This document shows, in pieces, positions 33,012-41,574 of a stretch of DNA of 43,446 nucleotides. The DNA lies in NCBI GenBank assembly GCA_036270095.1, contig DATBDE010000045.1, positions 1 through 43,446 of the forward strand. The letters run 5' to 3'. A model generated the notes under the pieces. That model had not been told where the DNA came from, made no database searches, and saw nothing but the letters and a program-made list of their open reading frames with translations. Both the position numbers and the translations under genes were made by a program. The stretch's first letter is position 1. Every line of letters begins with the position of its first letter. Source of the stretch: DATBDE01 sp036270095 (lineage in GTDB: Bacteria > Actinomycetota > Thermoleophilia > Solirubrobacterales > Solirubrobacteraceae).

Positions 33012-34574
33012 ATGGCTGACCGCCCCTACCTGATGGGGATCGATCTCGGCACGGAGGGCGTGCGGGTCGGGATCTTCGATCGTGAGGGAGCTCCAGCCGG
33101 CTTCAGCGCGTCCGCCTACGAGACCCACCATCCCCGTGCGGGGTGGGCAGAGCAGGACCCTGACCAGTGGTGGTCGGCGCTGAAACAGGCGGTCCCGGCC
33201 GCGCTGAGCGACGGCGACGTCAGGGCAGAGGAGATCGCCGGCATCTCGGTCGACGCGACGTCGGCGACGGTACTGGCCGTCGACGCCGACGGCCGGCCGC
33301 TCCGCCCGGCGATTCTGTGGATGGACGTGCGCGCGTCCGCGCAAGCCGAGCGCGTGGCGGCGGCCGACCATGCAGCCCTCAAGTACAGCGGCCACGCCGA
33401 CGTCTCGGCCGAGTTCGGCCTTCCGAAGGCACTCTGGCTCCGCGACCACGAGCCGGACACCTACGAGGCCGCCGAGTACATACTCGATGCTGCCGATTGG
33501 GCCACCCAGCGCCTCATCGGCGAGCGCACGCTGTCGATCAACACCGCCTCGTGCAAGTACTACTTCGACCGTGATGCCGGCGGCTGGCCGACCGAGCTCT
33601 ACGAGCAGGTCGGTGCCCCCGATCTGCTCGACAAGTTCCCGTCGAATGTCGTCGACGTGGGGCAGCCGGTCGGGGGCCTGCGCAGGCCAGTGGCCGAGGA
33701 GCTCGGCCTCGAGCCCGACACTCCGGTCGCCGAGGCCAGCGTCGACGCCTACGCCGGCGCGTTGGGGCTGGGCGTGGTCGAGCCCGGAGCGCTGGCGCTG
33801 ATCACCGGCTCCTCGCACGTGATCATCGGCCACGCGGCCGAGCCGGTGCACGACCCCGGGTTCTGGGGCGCCTACACCGATGCGCTGATCCCGGGCCTGT
33901 ACACGGTCGAGGCGGGGCAGGCCTCCACCGGTTCCGTCGTGGCCTGGTTCAAGAACCAGCTCGCCGGCGGAGTGCTCGCGGAGGCGGAGCGGCGCGGGGT
34001 GGATGCCTACGACATCCTCGGAGAACTGGCGGGCGAGGTGCCGGTCGGTTCCAACGGGTTGCTGGTCCTCGACCACTTCCAGGGCAGCCGCTCGCCGCAC
34101 GCGGATCCGCACGCACGCGGAGCCATTTCAGGGCTGTCGCTGAGCCATGGCCCGGGGCACGTGTTCCGCGCCCTGATCGAAGGCGTCTGCTACGGCACGG
34201 AGGACATCCTCCGCACGCTGCGCGACCACGAGTTCGTCCCCAAGCTGACCGTGGTCTCGGGCGGCCCGGCCAACAGCGAGCTCTGGATGCAGATCCACGC
34301 CGACGTGTCGAACATGCCCATCACCTTCGCCGAGGTCAACGAAGGGCCGGTGCTCGGTTCTGCCATCCAGGCCAGCGTCGGCGCGGGCATCCATCCCGAT
34401 CTCTCCACTGCCGCCAAGAGCATGGTGCGGCTCGGGAGGACCATCGAGCCGGACGCGGCGCGCCACGAGGAGTACCGCTTCTGGGTCGACCGCTACCAGG
34501 AGCTCTACGGCGCCATACGCGATGTGCAGCACCAGGTCGTCGAGCACCTCGACCGTCACCCCGGCGATGGATGA
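33012..34574 (+). CDS. FGGY-family carbohydrate kinase (ribulokinase/polyol-kinase-like)
   Basis: The 520-residue cytoplasmic kinase has the N-terminal phosphate-binding motif MGIDLGTEGVRVGIFD (about 8-23). It has the substrate-region phrases GWAEQDPDQWW and LWMDVRAS, the central motif LALITGSSHVIIGH and the C-terminal signature VVSGGPANSELWMQIHADVS with a conserved Asp. It phosphorylates a sugar or polyol with ATP; ITGSSH is typical of the ribulo-/polyol-kinase branch rather than glycerol kinase. The frame is intact, unlike its two neighbours. Its stop overlaps the next gene's ATG by 8 bp, so the three genes form one operon. Confidence 0.9.
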   Translation: MADRPYLMGIDLGTEGVRVGIFDREGAPAGFSASAYETHHPRAGWAEQDPDQWWSALKQAVPAALSDGDVRAEEIAGISVDATSATVLAVDADGRPLRPAILWMDVRASAQAERVAAADHAALKYSGHADVSAEFGLPKALWLRDHEPDTYEAAEYILDAADWATQRLIGERTLSINTASCKYYFDRDAGGWPTELYEQVGAPDLLDKFPSNVVDVGQPVGGLRRPVAEELGLEPDTPVAEASVDAYAGALGLGVVEPGALALITGSSHVIIGHAAEPVHDPGFWGAYTDALIPGLYTVEAGQASTGSVVAWFKNQLAGGVLAEAERRGVDAYDILGELAGEVPVGSNGLLVLDHFQGSRSPHADPHARGAISGLSLSHGPGHVFRALIEGVCYGTEDILRTLRDHEFVPKLTVVSGGPANSELWMQIHADVSNMPITFAEVNEGPVLGSAIQASVGAGIHPDLSTAAKSMVRLGRTIEPDAARHEEYRFWVDRYQELYGAIRDVQHQVVEHLDRHPGDG

Positions 34575-35902
34575 ACGGCGCATCGCCGAGGCCTTGCGCG
34601 AGGCGACCGACACCGCGAAGGTGCTGATCAACGAAGACGCTCTGGAGTCCGTCGCGTATTCGCGCGCAGCTTCGGGCCTCGCGCAGCCGTCGTCGTCGCC
34701 GACGAGAACACCTTCGCAGTGGCGGGTGCGACGGTGTCGCGGCAGCTCGAAGCGACCGGCCGCGAGCTGATCGCACCGTTCGTGTTTGCCGGCCGGCCCA
34801 CGCTCCGTGCCGACTACGAGAACGTCGAGGCGCTCACCCGGTCGCTCCGCGCTCATGCGGCGATCCCCGTGGCGGTGGGCGCCGGGACGGTGAACGACAT
34901 CGTCAAGCGAGCGTCGCACGAGTCCGACCGCCCCTACATGAGCGTGGCCACGGCGGCCTCGATGGACGGCTACACGTCCTTCGGCGCAGCGATCACCAAG
35001 AACGGCTTCAAGCGGACGCTCGAGTGTCCGGCGCCGCGCGCGGTGGTGGCGGATCTCGGGGTGACGATCGAGGCGCCCGCGCAGATGACCGCGGCCGGCT
35101 ACGCGGACCTGTTGGCCAAGCTCACCGCGGGCGCGGACTGGATCGTCGCCGATGCCCTCGATATCGAGCCGATCAAGCCCAAGCCGTGGGCGCTGGTCCA
35201 GGAGCCGCTGCTCAGCGCGACGGCACGCCCAGCCGATCTGCAGGCGGGCGATCCGGAGGCGATGGACGACCTGATCGAGGGCCTGATCATGTCGGGCCTT
35301 GCGCTGCAGGCTGCGTCCTCGTCGCGACCGGCCTCCGGCGCCGAGCACCAGTTCAGTCACCTGTGGGAGATGGAAGGGCTCGGGCAGCGTCCGGAGGGTG
35401 ACGAGCCGCCCCTTTCGCACGGCTTCAAGGTCGGGGTCGGCACGGTCTCGATCGCCGCCCTCTACGAACGCGTGCTGGAGCGTGACTTCGCCCTCCTCGA
35501 TACCGAGGCCGCCGTGCGGGCCTGGCCGGTGCGGGAGGAGGTCGAGCGGCGCGTTCGCGCTGCCCTCTGCGCCGGTGATCTCGCCGAGGCGGCGGTCGCC
35601 GAGACCCGCGCGAAGTACATCGACGCCGGCGACCTCGCACGACGACTGGAGCTCCTCACGGACCGCTGGGCGGACCTCCGGGACCGGGTCCGCGAGCAGT
35701 TGATCGCGGCCGAGCAGGTGCGCGCGCAGCTCAGGGAGGCCGGGTGTCCCACCACCCCCGCCGAGATCGGCAGATGATCCGCCGCCGCTACACGATCCTC
35801 GATCTCGCCAATGAGGCGGGCGTGCTCGACGACTGCGTCGAGGAGCTGTTCGCGGGCGACGGCTTCTGGGCCGCGCGCCTCGGCGACCCTCAGCGCGCCT
35901 GA
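34567..35902 (+). pseudogene. sn-Glycerol-1-phosphate dehydrogenase-like (AraM/EgsA type), frameshifted
   Basis: The frame from ATG 34567 codes for MDERRIAEALREATDTAKVL and then loses sense near 34655-34668, in a CGCGCGC tract. The dehydrogenase continues in another frame (RSFGPRAAVVVADENTFAVA) to 35777. That part includes the nucleotide-binding motif VGAGTVNDIVKRASHE, SVATAASMDGYTSFGA and the metal-binding histidines in HQFSHLWEME and SHGFKVGVGT. The family's usual C-terminus (MIRRRYTILDLANEAGVLDD) is present but in a third frame, 35774-35902, after an apparent internal deletion. Two lesions make a working full-length enzyme unlikely as sequenced. Intact relatives reduce dihydroxyacetone phosphate or act on related polyol phosphates. 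Confidence 0.8.
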
Positions 35903-35953
35903 GGATGTCGCCGAGGCGTTCTTGACCGCGCCCTGATGGCGTGCGGGGGCCCG

Positions 35954-36748
35954 CTACGCGCCCGTCGTGCTGGGCCTCCGTGCCGTTGTCAGCCACGCTT
36001 CGAAGCTGGGGCCGGCGAGCGTCGCGCCGGGGTTGGGCAGCGCGGCGCCCTCGGCATAGGCGTCGGCGTCCGGGTCGCCCGACGGGCGGACCTCGCGGAT
36101 CTCGATCGCGTCACTTCGGCTGGCGAAGAGCATTGCGGCCGCGGCGGCGAGACGCTCCTCCTGCGGGCCGGCGATTTCGGTGATCCTGCCGTTCTCGATC
36201 TCCGGCTCCTCGGCCGCGTCGGCGAGGGCTTCGGCGACGACGCGGGCGGCGACGAGCTGCGTTCGCAGCTCGGGCACGTAGGCGACGTCGTCCTGGATCA
36301 TCCACCCGACCAGCTGATCGACGAACTCGTGGAACTGGGCCGCGCGCACGATCCGGACCGGGAGCGGGCCTTCGAGCAGCGTCCGCTCCTGCGCCACCTT
36401 CGCCGCGTTGTAGCCGCCCTGGAACTTGTCGATCCCGATGATCGAGACGAGGACGATCCGCTTGGCGCCGGCCGCGGCGCCGGCGCGCTGGAGGTTCCGC
36501 GCCGCAGCGGTGAAGAACGCCGTCGCCGCCTCCTGGTCGGGGGAGGGGCCCGTGGCCGTGTCGATGATGGTCTCGACCCCTGCGAGCGCCTCGTCGAGAC
36601 CATCGCCGCTGATCACGTCGACACCGTTGGAGCGCGCGATCGGGACCACATCGTGCCCGCGCTGCTGGAGGATCTCGACGAGAGGCGCTCCGACCCGCCC
36701 GGTGGCTCCCGTGACGGCAATCTTCTGGGTCGTGTTTTCGGTCTTCAT
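35954..36748 (-). CDS. NmrA/SDR-like NAD(P)-binding protein A
   Basis: The 264-residue atypical short-chain dehydrogenase has the Rossmann motif VTGATGRVGAPLVEIL (about 12-27). The Tyr-x3-Lys catalytic pair is present as GGYNAAKVAQE. The style is that of NmrA/YwnB-type proteins that bind NAD(P) and may be sensors or oxidoreductases. ATG 36748 is chosen over an upstream ATG because a GGGAAG ribosome binding site precedes it. The next gene upstream (36837-37589) encodes a paralogue, so this pair probably arose by tandem duplication. Confidence 0.88.
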   Translation of the reverse strand: MKTENTTQKIAVTGATGRVGAPLVEILQQRGHDVVPIARSNGVDVISGDGLDEALAGVETIIDTATGPSPDQEAATAFFTAAARNLQRAGAAAGAKRIVLVSIIGIDKFQGGYNAAKVAQERTLLEGPLPVRIVRAAQFHEFVDQLVGWMIQDDVAYVPELRTQLVAARVVAEALADAAEEPEIENGRITEIAGPQEERLAAAAAMLFASRSDAIEIREVRPSGDPDADAYAEGAALPNPGATLAGPSFEAWLTTARRPSTTGA

Positions 36749-36836
36749 CGTCTTCCCTTCCGCCGGCAAATTGACCTGTACACGTTTGACACCCGGCGGC
36801 GCGAAGATGTGACCGACGGCGGACCACCGGCTTCCG

Positions 36837-37589
36837 CTACGCCGGCGCAGGCCGGGCCAGCCAGTCCTCGAATCGGACGTGGCCGAGGCGGGCTCCGTCG
36901 CCGGTCACCAGCGCGCGCTCCTCCAGCTCGGCGCCGAAGTAGCGCGCCTTCGGGTCGGAGACCACCGAGCGCGGATCACCCTTCGCGGTCAGGCCGCGCC
37001 GGATGAACACCTCGAAGCGGAGCGCTTCGGGCCCACCGACCTCGACGACGCCCTCCACCGGCGGCCCCTGGCAGACCGTGCACACCGCAGCGGCGACGTC
37101 GTCGGCGGCCATCGGCTGGATCAGCACCGGCGGAACCCGCACCGTGTCGCCGTCCGTGGCCTCATCCGCGATGCGCATGACGAACTCGAAGAACTGCGTC
37201 GCGTGGACGAGCGAGGACGGGATCCCGCTGTCCGCAATCAGCTTCTCCTGCGCGACCTTCGCCCGGAGGTAGCCGCTGTCGGGAATGCGCTCGGCGCCCA
37301 CGACGGACAGGGCGACGTGGTGTCGGACGCCGGCGTCGCGTTCGGCGCTCACCAGGTTGGTCGTGGAGGTCGTGAAGAACTCCATCACCGCCTCGTCCTC
37401 GAACGAAGGCGAGTTCGAGACGTCGACCACGACCGAGGCGCCCGCGAGCACCTCGGGAACGCCCTCGCCGGTGAGCGTGTTCACGCCCGAGTCGGGTGAC
37501 GCAGCCACCGCCTCATGGCCGGCCTCGCGAAGACAGGTTACGACCCTCGAGCCGATCAGGCCGCTTCCGCCAATGACAACGATCTTCAT
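36837..37589 (-). CDS. NmrA/SDR-like NAD(P)-binding protein B
   Basis: The 250-residue protein starts with the Rossmann strand MKIVVIGGSGLIGSRVVTCL. It has the same plan as protein A: a VVVDVSNSPSFEDEAVMEFF stretch, GYLRAKVAQEKLI (Tyr-x3-Lys) and HATQFFEFV where A has RAAQFHEFV. The ribosome binding site AAAGGA lies 6 bp before ATG 37589. It probably uses NAD(P)H, but the substrate is unknown. The 88-bp gap to protein A suggests co-transcription. Confidence 0.9.
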   Translation of the reverse strand: MKIVVIGGSGLIGSRVVTCLREAGHEAVAASPDSGVNTLTGEGVPEVLAGASVVVDVSNSPSFEDEAVMEFFTTSTTNLVSAERDAGVRHHVALSVVGAERIPDSGYLRAKVAQEKLIADSGIPSSLVHATQFFEFVMRIADEATDGDTVRVPPVLIQPMAADDVAAAVCTVCQGPPVEGVVEVGGPEALRFEVFIRRGLTAKGDPRSVVSDPKARYFGAELEERALVTGDGARLGHVRFEDWLARPAPA

Positions 37590-37662
37590 GTGTGGTCCTT
37601 TCACTTGGTGGGGGGTCGGGTCAGTAGACGGCAAGCACGCGTCGAATGCATGGCCGGTCTCC

Positions 37663-37925
37663 TCACAGCGCCGATCGGACGGCGGGGTCCATCACAGGAG
37701 TGATCGGACCCAGGGACTCGAGCGCATCGCGTCTGCCGGCGCGTAGGCAGGTGTGCGCTTGTCCGGCGCTGCGGACTATGGCGGCGGTCCGCTCCGGGTG
37801 CGAGACCGCGATCGGGTGGGACGCACCCGGGATCGCGACCGAATGGCAGGCATGAGCCCGCTCGGTCATGGAGCGCTGAAGCGCAGCGGGATGTCCTCGT
37901 CCTCCTCGCCGTACGCGAACCGCCC
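37663..37925 (-). pseudogene. Remnant of an alpha/beta-hydrolase C-terminus
   Basis: On the minus strand FAYGEEDEDIP and, after a one-base shift, ALQRSMTERAHACHSVAIPG and ASHPIAVSHPERTAAIVRSA align with the end of the intact hydrolase at 38177 (WYLVAQNDEVIP, DTIEVASGHCAMVSHPEETH). The Asp and His of the catalytic triad can both be placed. The N-terminal two thirds, with the nucleophile, is missing, and the frame is broken near 37880. This explains most of the otherwise gene-free stretch 37590-37942; the functional limits of the remnant are approximate. Confidence 0.7.
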
Positions 37926-37942
37926 TCATCGTCGGGCTGATC

Positions 37943-38180
37943 ATGCTCCTGTGCGTGCCCGGCCTCAGCCTTCTGATCGCGCTCGTGATCCTCACGCTCG
38001 CGGCGCTGGCACTCCTGGCGCTCGTCGGCGCAGTTCTCGCGGCGCCGTACCTGCTCATGCGCTCGCTGCATCGCCGCTGGCAGGCACGGCCCGTCGTCGA
38101 GCACGGTGTCACCCCCGAAGACCGTCCCGAACGGCGTCCCCAGCTCGGCGCTGCTGTCCCCGCTCGCGCGCGTCAGCTAG
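37943..38180 (+). CDS. Candidate small membrane protein, possibly frameshifted
   Basis: From ATG 37943 (hydrophobic sense extends a few codons upstream) the frame codes for one long hydrophobic segment (LLIALVILTLAALALLALVG) and a basic end, PYLLMRSLHRRWQARP. The frame then runs on antisense to the hydrolase gene, which is implausible. In the neighbouring frame the sequence ends VPSSALLSPLARVS with TAG at 38178-38180, tail to tail with the hydrolase stop. A single frameshift near 38110-38150 would give a protein of about 79 residues. The call is tentative. Confidence 0.35.
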
Positions 38181-38872
38181 CCGGCGACAGCGTTGGCCGC
38201 GGTCACGATCCGCTCGTGCGTCTCCTCCGGGTGGGAGACCATCGCGCAGTGTCCGCTCGCGACCTCGATGGTGTCGGCGCCCATGCGCTGTGCGAACTGC
38301 CGCTCGGCATCGGGTGGGATCACCTCGTCGTTCTGCGCGACCAGATACCACGAGGGCAGCGCCTTCCACGCCGGGGTGCCCATCACGTCGTCGAACGTGG
38401 ACAGGTGCAGCGGCTGCTGCACGGCGTACATGATCTTCGCCTTGACGGGCTCGATATCGGCGGCGAAGTGCCCGAGGAAGTCGTCCTCGGGAATCCAGCC
38501 GAAGCCCTCCGCATCGACATCGACGTGCGCCACCCCGGGCGTCGGCGGACCCTGCGAGAGCAGCGCGCCGATCGACTCACCCTCGTCGAGCCCGAAGGCC
38601 GCGATGTAGACGAGGCCGACGACGTTCGGTGCGTCGGTGCCGAGAGAGGTGACGACCTGGCCTCCGTAGGAGTGGCCTGTGAGAACCGTCGGGCCGCTTT
38701 GGCGCGTGAGCACGTGGCGGACCCTCGCGACGTCATCCGCAAGCGAGCTCTCCGGTAGCTGAGGGGCGGTGACCTTGTAGCCGTCGGCCTGGAGGCGCTC
38801 GATGACGTCGCTCCAGCACGAGCCATCTGCCCAGGCTCCGTGGACGAGGACGATGTTCGGCAGGGCGGCCAT
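38177..38872 (-). CDS. Alpha/beta-hydrolase (esterase-like)
   Basis: The 231-residue cytoplasmic hydrolase has the oxyanion motif VLVHGAWADGSCW, nucleophile Ser68 in TGHSYGGQV, acid Asp182 in LVAQNDEVIPP and base His208 in ASGHCAMVSHPEE. It belongs to the compact group that resembles plant salicylate/methyl esterases. The ribosome binding site AAAGGA precedes ATG 38872. A degraded relative lies just downstream at 37663-37925. Small ester substrates are likely, but none can be named. Confidence 0.93.
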   Translation of the reverse strand: MAALPNIVLVHGAWADGSCWSDVIERLQADGYKVTAPQLPESSLADDVARVRHVLTRQSGPTVLTGHSYGGQVVTSLGTDAPNVVGLVYIAAFGLDEGESIGALLSQGPPTPGVAHVDVDAEGFGWIPEDDFLGHFAADIEPVKAKIMYAVQQPLHLSTFDDVMGTPAWKALPSWYLVAQNDEVIPPDAERQFAQRMGADTIEVASGHCAMVSHPEETHERIVTAANAVAG

Positions 38873-38997
38873 GGGTCGAGTCCTTTCGCTGGGGCAGCGA
38901 ACCGTATCGCCGGGCGCCGCCAGTCCTGCACCGACGACCGAGCCGCCGGACGGCATCCGCAGCATTGACGCTCGGCGGCGCGTCGCGACAGAGGCCG

Positions 38998-39003
38998 TAG
39001 AGT
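38998..39003 (+). promoter_or_regulatory. -10 box for the PEP-mutase family gene
   Basis: TAGAGT lies 6 bp before ATG 39010 and matches TAnnnT. No ribosome binding site is visible, so a leaderless mRNA is likely. Confidence 0.45.
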
Positions 39004-39009
39004 CGCGCG

Positions 39010-39795
39010 ATGGCCACCGCGCAGACGGCAGACCTCCCGAGCCGATGCGACCTGCTGCGGTCGTTGCAACGCCCCGGCGCCCCCCTCTTGCTTCCGAACG
39101 CCTGGGACGTGGCCACGGCGAGAGCCGTGGTCGCGGCTGGATTTCCCGTGGTCGCGACCACCAGCGGCGGCGTGGCCGCCACGCTCGGCTATGAGGACCA
39201 CGAGGGTGCGCCGGGAGACGAGATGCTCGCCGCGGACGCACGGATCGCACGAGGTGTCGACGTGCCCGTCACGGTCGACGCCGAGGCCGGCTACGGCATG
39301 GAGCCGACCGCGCTGGTGGCGGCGCTGCAGAGCATGGGGGCCGCCGGCTGCAACCTCGAGGACAGCGACTACGCCGCCGGCGGCCTCCGCGATCCCGACC
39401 GTCACGCGGAGTGGCTCAGGACGGTTCGCCAGGCCGCGTCGGACAACGGCTACCCACTGGTCATCAACGCCCGGGTCGACGTCTTCCTGGGTGGCTTCCT
39501 CGCCGGCGCCGGCCCCCAGACCCAGACGGAGCTCGTCCCCGAAGCGCTGCGGCGCGCGCATGCCTACCTCGAGGCCGGCGTCGACTGCGTGTACCCGATC
39601 GCCCTGTGGGAGACGGGCGCGCTGCGCCGCTTCATCTCGGAGGCCCGCGGCCCGGTGAACGTCATCCGCCTGCCGCAGATGCCGTCGCTCGCCGAGCTGG
39701 CCGAGCTGGGCGTCGCCCGTGTGAGCTGGGCAACGCTCCTGCACCGCGAGGCGATGGCGCGCTTCGAGGACCAGCTCGCCTCGCTGCGGGAGTGA
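39010..39795 (+). CDS. Isocitrate lyase/PEP mutase family protein
   Basis: The 261-residue TIM-barrel enzyme has the family phrases LLLPNAWDVATARAVVAAGF, TTSGGVAATLGYEDHE, the metal-binding VPVTVDAEAGYG (Asp90, Glu92) and CNLEDS. The catalytic cysteine loop of isocitrate and methylisocitrate lyases (KKCGH) is absent, so it is of the carboxyvinyl-carboxyphosphonate mutase/oxaloacetate decarboxylase-like subgroup. It probably cleaves a C-C or C-P bond of an oxoacid using Mg2+. Context gives no pathway. Confidence 0.9.
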   Translation: MATAQTADLPSRCDLLRSLQRPGAPLLLPNAWDVATARAVVAAGFPVVATTSGGVAATLGYEDHEGAPGDEMLAADARIARGVDVPVTVDAEAGYGMEPTALVAALQSMGAAGCNLEDSDYAAGGLRDPDRHAEWLRTVRQAASDNGYPLVINARVDVFLGGFLAGAGPQTQTELVPEALRRAHAYLEAGVDCVYPIALWETGALRRFISEARGPVNVIRLPQMPSLAELAELGVARVSWATLLHREAMARFEDQLASLRE

Positions 39796-39860
39796 GGACG
39801 CCGCCGTCGAGGCCGAGACGCGCCAGCAGGACATCCAACGACGCCGCCGAAAGCGCGAGT

Positions 39861-40547
39861 ATGGAAAGCTCGGGTCAGATACCCACACCTCCGCCGGGCG
39901 ACGCGGCCCCGCCGGGCGGTGGGCACGATTACCCCCTCACCTTCTCGGTCGACTATCCCGACCGCAGCCTCAACCGCCTCAGCACGGCCTTTCGCATATT
40001 CACGATCATCCCGATCGCGATCCTCGCCGCAACGATCGAAGGCGGCAGCTACGGCGCACAAGCGGGAGGCGACAGCGTGCGGTACATCGGCGGCGGCATC
40101 GGGATTCTCGTCATCCCCGTGCTCCTGATGCTGCTGTTCCGCAAGAAGTACCCGCGCTGGTGGTACGACTGGAACCTGCAGCTGACCCGGTTCTCCAACC
40201 GGATCGCCGTCTACTTTGCGCTGATGGACGACCGCTACCCCTCCACCGACGAGGAACAAGCCGTCCACCTCGCCTTCCCCTATCCCGACGCCGAGCGCGA
40301 CCTGAGCCAGGGCCTGCCGCTGGTCAAGTGGCTGCTCGCGATCCCGCACTACATCGTGCTCTTCTTCCTCACGATCGGCGCACTGTTCGCCGCCATCTTC
40401 GCCTGGTTCGCCATCCTCTTCACCGGTCGTTATCCGCCGGCAGTGTTCGAGTACATCGAGGGCGTGTTCCGCTGGCACAACCGCGTCGCGGCCTACGCCT
40501 TCCTCCTGATCACCGACCGCTACCCACCCTTCAGTCTGCAGGCCTGA
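39861..40547 (+). CDS. DUF4389 membrane protein
   Basis: The 228-residue protein has a Pro/Gly-rich N-terminus. It then has the DUF4389 pattern YPLTFSVDYPDRSLNRLSTA, hydrophobic helices (IFTIIPIAILAATI, IGILVIPVLLMLLF), RKKYPRWWYDWNLQLTRFSN, and a second module, LVKWLLAIPHYIVLFFLTIG, with FTGRYPPAVFEYIEGVFRWH. Three to five membrane helices alternate with conserved amphipathic WYDWN/RYP loops. The family is common in actinobacteria and has no known function. ATG 39861 begins just before the conserved part. Confidence 0.88.
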   Translation: MESSGQIPTPPPGDAAPPGGGHDYPLTFSVDYPDRSLNRLSTAFRIFTIIPIAILAATIEGGSYGAQAGGDSVRYIGGGIGILVIPVLLMLLFRKKYPRWWYDWNLQLTRFSNRIAVYFALMDDRYPSTDEEQAVHLAFPYPDAERDLSQGLPLVKWLLAIPHYIVLFFLTIGALFAAIFAWFAILFTGRYPPAVFEYIEGVFRWHNRVAAYAFLLITDRYPPFSLQA

Positions 40548-40569
40548 CGGTTCCGCCCGCGCCCTCGCC

Positions 40570-41484
40570 TCAGGCGAAGTCCTCCAGACGCAGCGTGTGC
40601 GAGTCCGAAGGCGGCCCGCTCAGATAGGGGTTTCCTCGTTCGACGGCTCGGGTGACGTCGATCACCGGCGGTACCTGGTCCGCCGTCGCCCTCAGGTCAT
40701 CCCTGGCCGCGCCCGGCGCGCCCGTCGTCCTGATCCGCGACGCCGGCTGGGCGTCGGCCCGGCCCCAGTCGGGAACCCAGCCGTACTCCCAGCCACTCTC
40801 GACCTCGGAGGGCATCCATGCGTCGTCGGTGGTGGGGAGCATCTCGTCCACCGCACGGCAGAGCACCGCGACGTAGCAGGGATCGCCGGTGCCTATCCGC
40901 CAGTCCGGGCTCACGATGCTCTCGTGTGCCTGATGGACGCAGTCGATGGGCGCCAGCTTTAGGTAGCGCAGGAGGTAGTCCAGCAGGCCGGTGGACAGAT
41001 ACCAGTAGGTCGACGCCTCGTTCTGGAACCGTCCTTTGGCGTTGAAAGCCGCGCGCGTTTCCGGATCCAACGTCACGTTCGTGGCGACGATCATCAACCC
41101 GTTGCGCTTCAGCGCCCCGCGCAGTCCGGCGAGCACCATCAGCGGAGAGAAGACGTGGTAGAGCAGGCCCGAGCAATTGATGAGGTCGAAGCCCTCACCG
41201 CCCAGCTTGTCCGTGAGCGAGTACATGGGCCCGACCGTCCGGTAGTCGAACGACACGTCGTAGTACTGCTGCACCGCGGCGAGCTTTTCGACGCAATGGT
41301 CGATGCCGTCGATCGCGAGCACCCGCGACGCTCCACCGCGCGTCATCAGCACCGACATCAGGCCTTCCATGCAGCCCATGTCGAGGCAGGCCGCCCCTGC
41401 GAGGTCACAGTTCTGCATGAGGATGCGGGGAAGCATCGGGACCGACTCCGGATACTGCCCCGGAGCGATCAATCCGGGAAGCAA
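40570..41484 (-). CDS. SAM-dependent methyltransferase, start uncertain
   Basis: The protein has a class I methyltransferase core: motif I CLDMGCMEGLMSVLM, the acidic end of strand 2 VLAIDGIDHCVEKL, and FDLINCSGLLYHVFSPLMVL. The only usable start in frame is TTG 41484 (304 aa). However, family-like sequence (PISRATHFPTTPDGLRDSGL, then LDRWWYYGVELLPGL) continues upstream to 41574, where it meets the TAG stop of the preceding gene in the same frame. No ATG or GTG occurs in that stretch. The true start is therefore either the weak TTG, with loss of 30 conserved residues, or it has been destroyed. The methyl acceptor is unknown. Confidence 0.78.
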   Translation of the reverse strand: MLPGLIAPGQYPESVPMLPRILMQNCDLAGAACLDMGCMEGLMSVLMTRGGASRVLAIDGIDHCVEKLAAVQQYYDVSFDYRTVGPMYSLTDKLGGEGFDLINCSGLLYHVFSPLMVLAGLRGALKRNGLMIVATNVTLDPETRAAFNAKGRFQNEASTYWYLSTGLLDYLLRYLKLAPIDCVHQAHESIVSPDWRIGTGDPCYVAVLCRAVDEMLPTTDDAWMPSEVESGWEYGWVPDWGRADAQPASRIRTTGAPGAARDDLRATADQVPPVIDVTRAVERGNPYLSGPPSDSHTLRLEDFA

Positions 41485-41574
41485 CTCGACGCCGTAGTAC
41501 CACCAGCGGTCCAGCAGGCCGCTGTCGCGCAGGCCGTCGGGCGTCGTCGGGAAGTGGGTGGCGCGGCTGATGGG

